This document shows, in pieces, positions 16,818 to 25,830 of a stretch of DNA of 64,000 bases. The DNA comes from an uncultured Myxococcales bacterium (GTDB lineage: Bacteria > Myxococcota_A > UBA9042 > CAIXZC01). The notes under the pieces were generated by a model that saw only the letters and a program-made list of their open reading frames with translations, searched no databases and had not been told where the DNA came from. Numbering within the stretch: position 1 is the first letter of the stretch; each line of letters starts with the position of its first letter. The stretch lies in assembly GCA_903895725.1 (NCBI GenBank), contig CAITUV010000053.1, positions 1 through 64,000 of the forward strand, in the 5' to 3' direction. The position numbers and the translations under genes were made by a program.

Positions 16818-19800
16818 CTACTGGACTTCGATCTGCTGAGGAGCCTGCCTGGCCTTCAGGTCGCTGCGGTAGTAGAGGCGGACTTCCGAGTCCCCCGTGG
16901 CGGCCTTGACCGGGTAGCGGGCCGAAAGCCGATAGGTCAGGACGCTGGTCTTTCCCACGGGCAGATCATCCAGATACAGAAGAAGCTGCCGGCCCGTGAG
17001 CTCGTAGGTCCGGATCACCTTGGCCGCCTTGAGCTTCTCCAGGTCTTCCGTCACCACATCGAAGCCCGGCGGCACGCCAAGCGTGGCCAGGATCATGCCG
17101 TTGGCATCCTGAGCGTTCTTGCGCAGCTTGACCGTGACCCCGACCGTCTCGTTCGACTTGAGGCGAGTGCGGTCGTACCCCACGTCGATGACCAGCGGCT
17201 GAGCCTGCTCCTTCTCCCCTTCCTTCCAGGGAACGGAGAGGGTGGCCACCACCTGGTATCCGAGGTTCCCCTTCCCTTCCAGCACCAGTTCCACCCGGTT
17301 GGCAGCAGACAGCTTCTCCGGTCCCACCTCGACCTGCCAGAGCACGTCCCGGTTGAAGTTGTCGAAGTGGCGGGTGGCCAGCTTCTTCCCGTTGAGCGAC
17401 ACCGTGACGTTGGCATCGGTCTCCCCGGGCTCCAGGGTGGCAGCAGCCAGGAAGGTCTTGAGCGCCAGGACCGAGGCCTGAGTGTTGTAGCCCCAGTTGC
17501 CGTTCGGGTCCTTGGTCGCTGCCAGCCAATTGACCACCATCGGGACCACGCCACTCTCGTACCGGGCCGCCATGAACGCCAGTGCGGCCAGGGCGGTCAC
17601 CTCGACCTGCCCCGCAATGCCGCCGGAATTGACGAGCGTCTCTCCCTGCTGCTCCCAGTGCACCGTCTCCCGATCCCGGATGGCCGCCTTCGAGAGCGTC
17701 TCCAGCGCTTCATCCAGGACCGGGGAGTCGTCCCCGGCCGAGGCCAGGGCGTTGGCACACATGGCCAGGGTATAGGTATCCTTGTTCCCCTTGAGATTCT
17801 TCCGGATGTACTCCAGCGCCCGGGTCGCCACCTTGCTCTTCCCGAACCCGCCCACGTTGAGCGACCAGGAGATATAGCAGGTGGAGCGCAATCCTCCCTG
17901 CCCCAGGTTCTCGTTGCCCGCATGCAGGTGCGACTCGGCCCCCCAGGATCCATCCCCCTGCTGGATCTTCTCCAGGTACTGGACTGCCCGCTCGATGACC
18001 TTCTCATCCACGGCCGGGTATACCTGCTTCGTGTCGGACAGCATCTGAACCGCAAGGGCCGACAGGATCGGGTTGCCGGGGTTGTCCCCCTCCCACCAGT
18101 TGAACCCACCCGACGCACACTCGAATGTGAGGATGCGCTGGTAGCCGACGTTGACGTACTGCAGGGCCTTCATCTCGATTTCCGGAGTGGACTGCTCGGT
18201 ATCCTTCATGTACTTGAGCGCCAGAACATTGGGCCACGCCGACGACGTGGTCTGCTCAAATCACCCACCCGGGAGACGGAGCATGCTGTCCATCCCCTGC
18301 ACGACGTGAGAGGTAAGCCCCGGCAGCACCTGCACCACGATCCCGGCAGACCCCTCGATCGCATCCGGAGGAATCGCCAGGTCGAAGGTCACCGGCTCTA
18401 CCCCCTGGTCCTCCTTCGTCCGGAACCGTCCGCTCTTGGTGGCCACGGCCTCCCGACCATCCGGCCGAACCTGGACCACCCGACGGACCGCATCCGCATT
18501 CTGGCTGCCCACGGTGCTGCCGTACACGGTCAGGGCGTGGTGCCCCACCCGCGTCACCTTCACGGGGAATCGGACCGAGGAGACCTGCCCGGCCGCCAGC
18601 TTCACGCGGGCGCTGTCCTTGCCCAGGAGCTGGAACCAGTCGGCCGGGTCCACCTTCACCTCGATCTCCTGGTCCCGCTCCAGGTAGTTGTAGACCGCAA
18701 CCGGGAACTCCACCGTGTCGTTCCGGGTCAGGAAGACCGGGAAATCGACGTCCACGAAGAAGTCCTGGAAGACGGTGATGGGGGCATCCTTGCCCCCGAT
18801 GTTTCCGTTCCGGTCCGAGGCAATTGCGGAAAGTCTCCAGGTCGTGATCGAATCGGCCAGGGGGATGTCGAGGGATGCCTTCCCCTGCTCGTCCGTGACC
18901 AGGAAATTCTCGACGAAGAGGGTCTCGGGGAACCACTGGCGCACCCGAACTTCCCCCCCCTCCCCCTTGCCCGCTCCGGCCCCGCCCTTCTTCTCGGTCT
19001 GTTCCTTGCGCGGTGCGCCAGTCTCCGTCTTCACCATATCCATGTCAGCGGGTGCCCCGGCCGGCATGGCAACCGGGATCGCCCCCTCCTCCACCCAGCC
19101 ACCGGCGCCGGCCATGGGCCTCTCGGCCCACCGCATCTGCTGGAAACGCACCGACTCCGGGCAGACGTCCCATGGACCGACCTGCACGGCAACGTCGTCC
19201 CAGTTCCCAAACGTACCATCCGGGCCGGCGGAATCCAGCCGGAAAGACGTCTCGTCCATCTCCTTTCTCCAGGAGTGACCCCACGGGTCCGTCTTGAACG
19301 AGGCCACCCCCTTCTTCCATCCGGACGGGAACTGGCTCCACCCCTCCTCCGAACAGACCGCCTTGCCCACAATGGCCTTCTTGACCTTCTGGTTCAGGGA
19401 CACGGCATACTCGTCCAGCTTCTGGCGGGCCCGCTCCTTCTGCCCGGCCGACGAGGAAACCGCCTGCCTCTTGACCTGCACGTCGCCCTGTGCCGCGATC
19501 GCGGCCTCGGCCGTCGAGGCAGCCCCGGCATCCCGGCCGTCCCGGGTCCCCTGAGGCCGGTCACCGTCATCGCCCTCCGGCTGCTCGCTCCCCAGGATGA
19601 GCTGCCCCAGCGTGAGCCCGATTCCGGGACCGATCTGCCAGCTCGGCTTGAGCAGCTCCTCCTCCAGGGCGAAGAAGAGCTTGAGCAGGCCGGGGCGGGC
19701 CTCGCTCAGGGCAAACACCGCCTCGTCCACCACGTGGACCCCGAGTGCAGACTGCACTCCCTTCTGCTGAGGATCCGTCACCTGGAAGTCGATGCGGGCC

Positions 19801-21815
19801 GTCTCCCCCGGCTTGTACCTCGACCGATCCGCCGCCACCTTCACCTGCAGGTCCGATGCCTGGTGCACGAATACGGCCCTCGAGTCCCGGGTGTACTCGC
19901 CCCGCTCCGAAAGCACCCATGCGGAAACGGCCAGCGTACCGGCAAGGGACGAATCGAGCGGCAGAGAGAATCCCCCCCGCCCCCCCTTGAGCGCCACGGA
20001 AGCCAGGGCAACCGTCTGGTTGTCCCTCGTCACGTCCAGGAATGCATCCGACACGGCCCCTGCAGCGAGCACCTCGACTTCCAGCGTCTCCCCGGCGCTG
20101 TACACGGCCTTGCCGGTCCGAAGCAGCACGTTGGCCTCGGCCTGGTTCACGGCGAAGTTCTCCTGCCCGGACGCGCTGCCCCCGCCACCGCTGGCGGTCC
20201 ACTGCACCGACAGGCTGTAGACCGCTGACGGTACGTTCAGCCGCAGGATCCCCAATCCGCTCCTGTCCACGGGCACGGCAACCTGACGGTTGCTGCCATC
20301 CGAGAAGTACGCCGTCGTGTCGACCGTTCCGTCCAGCGGCGATCCGGCGGGATCCGCCAGCACGGCAAAGAACCGGTTTTCCACGCCGGGCACCACGCTC
20401 CCGCTCTCGGGAATCAGGCGGAACTGGACCGGCGATGCGGCCACGACGAGCTGCCGGACGCTCTTCTGCTTCTGGTCCGCTCCGTCGGTCACCTCGACCT
20501 CGAGCAGCACCAGGGCATTGCCCCCGGCCACCGGTTGCCCCACGAGCTGCGACGGAAGGGTATGCTTGAAATGGAAAATACCGCCGTCATCCGTGTGCCC
20601 CTCGATGACCGCATCCGGAACCCATTCCCCCTGGTAGTCGTGGAAGACGGCCCGAACCTGCCCCTGCGCCACGGGCTTTCCGAAGAAGTAGTGGGCATCG
20701 ATGGTGCCTTCCACCACCTGTGACGGGAGGTAGAACTCCCGGTCCAGCTGGAGGTCCAGCTTGAACTTGGGCAGCACATAGCGGTCCACGGTGACGGCCT
20801 TCTCGACCCTCGTGTCCCCCGCGGTCATGGCCACCGTGTACTTCCCCAGATTCACCTGGGTCGCCAGGTCGAATCGGGCCGAGACGACCCCGTACCGGTT
20901 GGTCTGTCCGACCTGCTTGAACACCTTGTTCCCCTTGGCATCGAGGACCTCCACCAGGGCAGACTCGTCCTCGGCGGGTCGACGCGTCCCCCGGTCCATC
21001 ACCAGGGCCCGGATGTGGATGCTCTGCCCGGGCTGGTAGAGTGGCTTGTCGGTGGAGAGGAACACACGGCTCTCCTCTACGACCTCCGACTCGGCGGACA
21101 GCTTCGAGCTGCCCGCAGCGATCCGTGCAGTCGCCAGCAGCTTGACCTTCCCCTCTACCTGGGGCGGCAGCTTCAGCAGCGCGGCCCCCAGCAGATCCGA
21201 ACGGGCCGTCACCTTGCTCTTTCCCGCTGCGCTCTCGATGACCAGCTCGAGCTCGGTCTGCGCCAGGGGCTTGCCCGTGAGCGCGTCGGTCAGATAGGCC
21301 GGAACCTGGAGCGGAATGCCGGCCAGGAACCGATCCGGAACCGCCAGCGTGACCGCGGCCTTGGGGTGGATGTGGTACAGGCTGCGACGCCCCCGGAAGA
21401 GCTCGTCGCCCACCTGGACCCGCCAGGAGACCACGAGCCCCATCTCGTCGCCTGCCTCCGAGGGGAGGCGATACCCGAGCAGCCCGACCGGGATCTCGCT
21501 GCTTCCCGTGGCCAGATCGTCCTCCCCCCGGGAGGAGGCGAGCTTCTTCCCGTTGAGGTCGGACAGGGTGACCTGCCAGCTCAGCGGGAGGGATACCGGA
21601 GCATCGCTGGTGAACGGCAGGACGACCTCGGCAGCTCCCTTGCGCTCCCGAACGAAGATCGAGTCCTGCTCCAACCGGGCGTCACGCCCAGCCGCCGCGG
21701 TCTGGCCTGGCCTCAGCCACAGCCGCCACCATGACTGCGCTGCCTGAGCGGTCTCGGGCACGAACCCTACCGCCAGCAGCAGCACCGATACCGTGACAAC
21801 ATGCCGCCGTCCCAT
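16818..21815 (-). CDS. Alpha-2-macroglobulin family protein with in-frame TGA at the thioester cysteine (candidate selenoprotein)
   Basis: 1665 residues if the TGA at 18261-18263 is read through as residue 1185. The start at 21815 has AGGAGGTGGACC before ATG and a Sec signal (AVGFVPETAQA-AQ). Order: MG domains with the A2M_N hallmark STDKPLYQPGQSIHIRALV (~253); a further MG pair (VDRYVLPKFKLDLQLD); the bait-side domain with VVDEAVFAL (~700); a charged, Lys/Gly-rich segment; the A2M domain WFPETLFVENFLVTDEQGKA (~955); then LRLPGG-[TGA]-FEQTTSSAWPNVLALKY. In bacterial A2Ms this is the GC-x-EQ thioester, and the TGA replaces exactly the Cys. The thioester toroid domain (QGDGSWGAESHLHAGNENLG) and C-terminal domain follow in frame for 480 codons. 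A2Ms trap attacking proteases covalently. The alternatives are a point nonsense mutation or a sequence error. Confidence 0.85.
18213..18260 (-). promoter_or_regulatory. Putative bacterial SECIS element directly after the TGA
   Basis: On the minus strand, starting with the first base after the TGA, the sequence can fold into a hairpin. The outer stem UUUGAGC (18260-18254) pairs with GCUCAAG (18219-18213). AGA can pair with UCU (18225-18223). The inner stem CCACGUC (18250-18244) pairs with GGCGUGG (18240-18234), closing a GUC loop. The loop begins with G 18 nt after the TGA. Bacterial SECIS elements start at or near the UGA and have a small apical loop with an early G about 16-37 nt downstream. 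The 3' side has two bulges (CCCAAUGU and GGC). Hand-folded only; GC-rich coding DNA can give such stems by chance. Confidence 0.55.
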
Positions 21816-21834
21816 GGTCCACCTCCTGATTTCC

Positions 21835-21851
21835 GCCCGCCTGCCAGGCGG
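21835..21851 (-). promoter_or_regulatory. Leader hairpin before the A2M gene
   Basis: CCCGCC-TGGCA-GGCGGG forms a 6-bp perfect stem between the 21898 stop and the A2M ribosome binding site. It has no U-tract, so it could be an RNA-stabilising or attenuating leader structure more readily than a terminator. Confidence 0.45.
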
Positions 21852-21870
21852 GTTTCCGATGAGGGGCCCC

Positions 21871-21901
21871 GATATACGAGGGCCTCTCGGGGTCGGTTCA
21901 A
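21871..21901 (-). promoter_or_regulatory. Weak possible promoter for the A2M gene
   Basis: On minus, TTGAAC (21896-21901, overlapping the upstream TGA stop) is followed by 19 nt and TATATC (21871-21876). The spacing is long and both boxes are imperfect. A2M may simply be read from the operon promoter. Confidence 0.3.
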
Positions 21902-23883
21902 ACTTCTGTGCGCGCCGACAAAGCCAGGCAGCCCAACGCACCGTTGAACCTCGGCTCGGGCAGAGCGGACACGCTGCGCACCGGAAGGAGCTTCGAGAGC
22001 AGACGGCCGAGCGCCGACGACTCGGCCAAGCCGCCCGAGAGATACAGGGGCAGCCCAGCGACCCCGGGAAGCCGGTGCACGAGCTGGGCGCTTCGCTGCG
22101 CCACGGACGCCATGATGCCCGCAGCGATCCGCTCGACCGGGACTCCCTCGACGATCCGGCCGATGACCTCGGACTCCCCGAACGTGGCACAGACGTTCGT
22201 CAGCTCCACGGGCTCCAGATGGTGCCCCACGATCTCCTCCACGGGGAGCCCCAGGAGCCGGGCCATGTTTTCTACGTACCGCCCGCTGCCGGCCGCACAC
22301 TTGTCGTTCATCAGGAAGGCCTCGACGCCGGCCGGCCCCACCACAATGGCCTTGGTATCCTGTCCTCCCAGGTCCAGCAGAGCGAACCGCTCTTCCGTCA
22401 CCTGCGCCCTGGCACCGGCGGCATGGGCATCGATCTCGGGAAAGACCTGTACGTTCTCGAAGTCCACGAGGTGACGACCGTACCCGGTGGCCGTGACCTG
22501 GACGGGAAGCCCGGGGACCTCGGGCACAATCCCCAGGCCCTGGAGCAGCCTGGCCGCGTCGATGCGGAGCCTGCCCCCACCATCCCGGTGCGCCTGGTGA
22601 CGGTAGAACTCCACTGTGTCCTGGAAATGCCGGCTTTGTCCGGCCGGCCCCCGAACCAGGATCTTGGCGAACCGGCTGCCGAGGTCCAGTCCGATCCGAA
22701 TCCGCTGTGAGGCCGAGGCTGGAGAGGCGACCAGGGCGGGCAATTCGGCCCCCCCCGGCGATGTCACGACGGCTCCCTCGCTGCCTGACGCCGTGACGGC
22801 GGCTCCCTCGCTGCCTGACGCCGTGACGACGGCTCCCTCGCTGCCTGACGTTGTGACGGCGGCTCCCTCAGGGCGCACGACCGGAGCCGACGAGCGAACC
22901 AGCGAGAGAAATGCCTCCAGCCGGATGCGATCCCTTGCCGGCAACGCCGACGGCACGTCCGCCTCCACGACCAGGAGCGGCCACGGAGCCAGCGCCCGCT
23001 CGATCCGGGGAAGCTCGAGGTTGTGATGGCAGAACGTCTGAGCATGGACGACCACCCCCCTCACACCTCGCTCCTCGGCCAGCCTTCTGAACCTCGCAAG
23101 CCGGGGACCAATTCCATAGGGATACGCGTACGCGAGATACTGCTCCTCCAGCCCGGCGGCCCGGGGCAGCATGGCGAAATCGTGCTCGGTCTCGCTGAAC
23201 AACACGACTCCGCCAGCCGCCTCGATGCGCAACTGGAGGTCGGAGAGCCCCGTGGGGACGCCAAAGACGGCCACGGGAAGACCGGAAGCCTGGGGCCTCT
23301 TCCTGCCCTCGTCCACGGCTCTCTCCAGGCGTCGGGCGAACAGCTGCGGGTTGCCTCTCATGTCGGTGGATTCGAGGAGGAAGACTCTGGCCTCGCTCCC
23401 CGGGATACGGCGCTCGGCCCAGCAGAGCCGGTCGACTTCTGCCAGCAGAGTGCGTACCGGCTCAAGCTCCTCAAGAACCTGCCTTGCCCTCGCCAGGGTG
23501 GTTCCGAGCCTCCTGCAGAACCGGTCGAGCTCATCGGTCAGCGCCTGGCGCCGGTCCGCCGCTCCGACCGGGTAGCGGAACTCGATGACGTCGATGCCGC
23601 GTCGATCGAGAAGGCGGGCCATGGTGACGTTGTTGGTGCAGTCCCCCTCGGGCACGATCACCACCTGGCGCAACCCCGCGGCCAGCGTCGAAGCGTAGAG
23701 CCCCCGGGTCCAGGCGCACAGGTTCCGGGGAAGCCCCGCCGCGTCGGACTGCGAGAGGATCTCCCTCGAGTCGAGCTGCTGCACGAACAGGTTGTTGACG
23801 TCCACGGGGATCAACCCGGCAGCAAGAATTGCCTCAATGGGAACGGTCGAGAAGATGCCGATACGGTTGTCACGGCGCTTCAT
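21898..23883 (-). CDS. 2-hydroxyacyl-CoA dehydratase-like subunit fused to its BadF/HgdC-type ATPase activator
   Basis: 661 residues from the ATG at 23883, which overlaps the upstream stop as ATGA. Residues 1-370 resemble the HgdB/BcrB family, with three candidate cluster cysteines: NLCAWTRGLYA, VPEGDCTNNVTMARLL and HAQTFCHHNLELPRIERAL. A repetitive linker (~345-385) follows. Residues ~390-661 are the ASKHA activator: IGLDLGSRFAKILV, LLDLGGQDTKAIVV, NDKCAAGSGRYVENM and TNVCATFGESEVIGR, including both Cys that hold the dimer-bridging [4Fe-4S] cluster. In this superfamily the activator uses ATP to push low-potential electrons into the partner. The substrate cannot be told: dehydratase, reductase and double-cubane proteins share the fold. 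Having partner and activator in one chain is unusual. Confidence 0.85.
   Translation of the reverse strand: MKRRDNRIGIFSTVPIEAILAAGLIPVDVNNLFVQQLDSREILSQSDAAGLPRNLCAWTRGLYASTLAAGLRQVVIVPEGDCTNNVTMARLLDRRGIDVIEFRYPVGAADRRQALTDELDRFCRRLGTTLARARQVLEELEPVRTLLAEVDRLCWAERRIPGSEARVFLLESTDMRGNPQLFARRLERAVDEGRKRPQASGLPVAVFGVPTGLSDLQLRIEAAGGVVLFSETEHDFAMLPRAAGLEEQYLAYAYPYGIGPRLARFRRLAEERGVRGVVVHAQTFCHHNLELPRIERALAPWPLLVVEADVPSALPARDRIRLEAFLSLVRSSAPVVRPEGAAVTTSGSEGAVVTASGSEGAAVTASGSEGAVVTSPGGAELPALVASPASASQRIRIGLDLGSRFAKILVRGPAGQSRHFQDTVEFYRHQAHRDGGGRLRIDAARLLQGLGIVPEVPGLPVQVTATGYGRHLVDFENVQVFPEIDAHAAGARAQVTEERFALLDLGGQDTKAIVVGPAGVEAFLMNDKCAAGSGRYVENMARLLGLPVEEIVGHHLEPVELTNVCATFGESEVIGRIVEGVPVERIAAGIMASVAQRSAQLVHRLPGVAGLPLYLSGGLAESSALGRLLSKLLPVRSVSALPEPRFNGALGCLALSARTEV
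22764..22873 (-). repeat. 30-bp tandem repeat in the dehydratase/activator linker
   Basis: Three full copies and a partial one of a 30-bp unit encode the decapeptide GSEGAVVTAS in the linker between the HgdB-like and activator domains. The copies differ by only a few bases. Confidence 0.85.
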
Positions 23884-24815
23884 GAGCCCCTCCCGGCCCG
23901 GCGCCGGAACGCCATGGATGCGAAGTTCTCCAGGCGCAGACGGCGCGTGGCATCGAGGAAGGCCAGCGACTCGGACTCGAGCACCAGCAGCGGGCGGCGG
24001 ACGGCATCCCTGAGCCACACCTCCTCCATCGCCAGCGAGCAGAATGGCTCGGTGACGAGGATCACCGCATCGACGTCGTCGAGGATCTCGTGCAGGCGAC
24101 GGCTCCGGGCCCCGAACCCGATGCACAGGGGAGACTCGGCAAGGGCACGGGCCGGCTCCGCTGCAAGCACCAGCTCCGCTGCCAGTTGGAGCCACTCGTC
24201 GTACACCACCCGGGCGCCCAGCGATTCCAGCATCAGGGGAAGGTCTGGAAACCCGGCCAGGTGCCCCATGACCGCGACTCGGGTCTTGTCCGCCCCCGAC
24301 TCGTCCGCCACGGGCAGCGGGGGCAGAGTGCCCCGCACCAGGTCCAGCAGAAAGCGATGCCACTCGCCCGAGGGGAACGCCCCCTGCGCCTGCCTGCGCT
24401 GGAGCTCCGCAAGCCGGGGGGCGACAACGTCGAGCGCCGAATCCTCCCTCGCCGGGCCTCCCGCCGAGGCCATGGCGGCATCGACCCCGGCCGAAGTCAG
24501 GCTGACATCGGAGGGAACGACCGACAGGGGCACCACGCTGCACCCAGGTTCCAGGCAGGACAGGGCAGCTGAGAAGTCGACAATGTCCCCGGCCGTGGCG
24601 CACAGGACCGCAGGAATGCCGCGCAGCTCCACCAGGCCGACCGCTCCTTTGACCGAGGGAGGGGCATTGCGAAGTCCGAGCACCCGCTCCCCGCGCTCCT
24701 CGTAGACCCGGGCCTCCGCTGCAGCGTGGAGCTCGGCCCGCAGCACGACCGGCCGGACTCCGTGTCGCAGCGCCAGCCTCCGGGGAACGGGCAGAGTAGT
24801 TGCCACGGTCTTCAC
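23880..24815 (-). CDS. 2-hydroxyacyl-CoA dehydratase-like second subunit
   Basis: 311 residues from a GTG at 24815, the only plausible early start (GGGAGC upstream). The sequence follows the HgdA/HgdB fold in weaker form: LCATAGDIVDFS, SPLCIGFGARSRR, and near the C-terminus TEPFCSLAMEEVW followed by RRPLLVLESESLAFLDATRRLRLENF, matching the family's 'fC...l.ie.D....(R)ieaF' end. It is shorter than typical subunits (about 400 residues). Its stop overlaps the start of the fused subunit/activator gene by four bases (ATGA), so the two are translated together and probably form the heterodimer. Confidence 0.75.
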   Translation of the reverse strand: MKTVATTLPVPRRLALRHGVRPVVLRAELHAAAEARVYEERGERVLGLRNAPPSVKGAVGLVELRGIPAVLCATAGDIVDFSAALSCLEPGCSVVPLSVVPSDVSLTSAGVDAAMASAGGPAREDSALDVVAPRLAELQRRQAQGAFPSGEWHRFLLDLVRGTLPPLPVADESGADKTRVAVMGHLAGFPDLPLMLESLGARVVYDEWLQLAAELVLAAEPARALAESPLCIGFGARSRRLHEILDDVDAVILVTEPFCSLAMEEVWLRDAVRRPLLVLESESLAFLDATRRLRLENFASMAFRRRAGRGS

Positions 24816-24885
24816 GCTCCCCCCCTCCCGTTGCCCCGGTTCATCGAGTGCCTCATGGTTGGGTCACCGCAGCGTCGAGCTCATG

Positions 24886-25722
24886 TCAGGCCGCCCCCCC
24901 CGGCCGGGCCCAACCGGTGGCCAGACGCTCGGCCACCTGTGCCAGGGCCTTGGCCGCGAGGTCGTCGGGAGAGACATCGAGCAGCGGTGTGCCCGAATCG
25001 CCCGCCAGCACCATGGCCGGGCTGATGGGCACTCGGCCCAGGAATGGCACCCCGAGCTTGCGGGCAACGTCTTCTCCGCCGCCCGTCTTGAACAGGTCCG
25101 TGGTCTTCCCGCAGTGTGGGCAGACAAACCCGCTGAGGTTCTCGACCACCCCCAGCACGTTCAGCTTCACGCGCTGGGCAAAGTCGACGCTGCGGGCCGA
25201 GTCGAGCAGCGCCACCTCCTGTGGCGAAGTCACGATGACGGCCCCATCCGCATCGGGCAGGAGCTGGGCCACGGTCAACGGCTCGTCTCCCGTCCCGGGC
25301 GGGCAGTCGACGACGAGCACCTCCGTCCCGCTCCAATCCGCGTCTCCAAGAAACTGTCGGATGGCGGAGATCTTCATCGGACCCCTCCAGATGACGGCCG
25401 AGTTCCCCTCCGGCAGGAACGAGGAGATCGACAGCACCTTCATCCCCCCCTGGGTCTTTACCGGAACGATCCGGCCTTCCTCGAACCCGGCCTGCACCCC
25501 CTCGGTCCCGGTCATCTTGGGAACGTTGGGCCCGTGGATGTCCACGTCGAGGAGCCCGACCGAGTATCCCATTTGCGAGAAGGCGGCGGCCAGATTGACG
25601 GCCAGAGTCGTCTTGCCGACGCCCCCCTTGCCGCTCATGACGAGGATCTTGTGCGCAATGCCCTCCATGTTGCGGCGGGCGTTGACCGACTGCTCGAACG
25701 GAGTCTTCCCGGAATGGCTCAT
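24886..25722 (-). CDS. Mrp/NBP35-type P-loop ATPase (iron-sulfur cluster carrier)
   Basis: 278 residues from the ATG at 25722, with AAGGAGGTTGCTGC before it; the frame extends upstream without a start signal. It has the deviant Walker A SGKGGVGKTTLAVNLA, the second nucleotide motif LLDVDIHGPNVPKM, VDCPPGTGDEPL, and the C-terminal CPHCG pair that bridges an [Fe-S] cluster in the dimer. The family (Mrp, ApbC, NBP35) loads clusters onto apoproteins. It sits 70 nt before the iron-sulfur dehydratase-like genes on the same strand, so a role in maturing them is a fair inference. Confidence 0.93.
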   Translation of the reverse strand: MSHSGKTPFEQSVNARRNMEGIAHKILVMSGKGGVGKTTLAVNLAAAFSQMGYSVGLLDVDIHGPNVPKMTGTEGVQAGFEEGRIVPVKTQGGMKVLSISSFLPEGNSAVIWRGPMKISAIRQFLGDADWSGTEVLVVDCPPGTGDEPLTVAQLLPDADGAVIVTSPQEVALLDSARSVDFAQRVKLNVLGVVENLSGFVCPHCGKTTDLFKTGGGEDVARKLGVPFLGRVPISPAMVLAGDSGTPLLDVSPDDLAAKALAQVAERLATGWARPGGAA

Positions 25723-25775
25723 GCAGCAACCTCCTTGCGACTTCGAACCATAGACGCGTCCACGCAAGGAATCAA

Positions 25776-25801
25776 GCCTCCCCGGCCGGAGCCGGGGAGG
25801 C
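25776..25801 (-). terminator. Strong hairpin terminator of the giant gene
   Basis: A perfect 11-bp stem GCCTCCCCGGC / GCCGGGGAGGC closes a CGGA tetraloop, 30 nt after the giant gene's stop. On minus it is followed by TTGATTCCTT, a modest T-rich tail. Confidence 0.75.
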
Positions 25802-25830
25802 GCACTGTTCCTTGAGCTTTCGGGGGGGGG

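Noticed and set aside
18245..18263. The TGA as a plain nonsense mutation making the A2M gene a pseudogene
   Set aside because: Not excluded, but less likely: no other stop or frameshift occurs in about 5 kb, and the TGA falls exactly on the one codon where a Cys-to-Sec change is functionally meaningful, with a SECIS-like stem after it.
21898..24815. Dehydratase/activator genes as part of a complete fermentation operon
   Set aside because: No CoA-transferase, acyl-CoA dehydrogenase or other pathway gene lies nearby; neighbours are an Mrp ATPase and A2M, so a specific pathway cannot be assigned.
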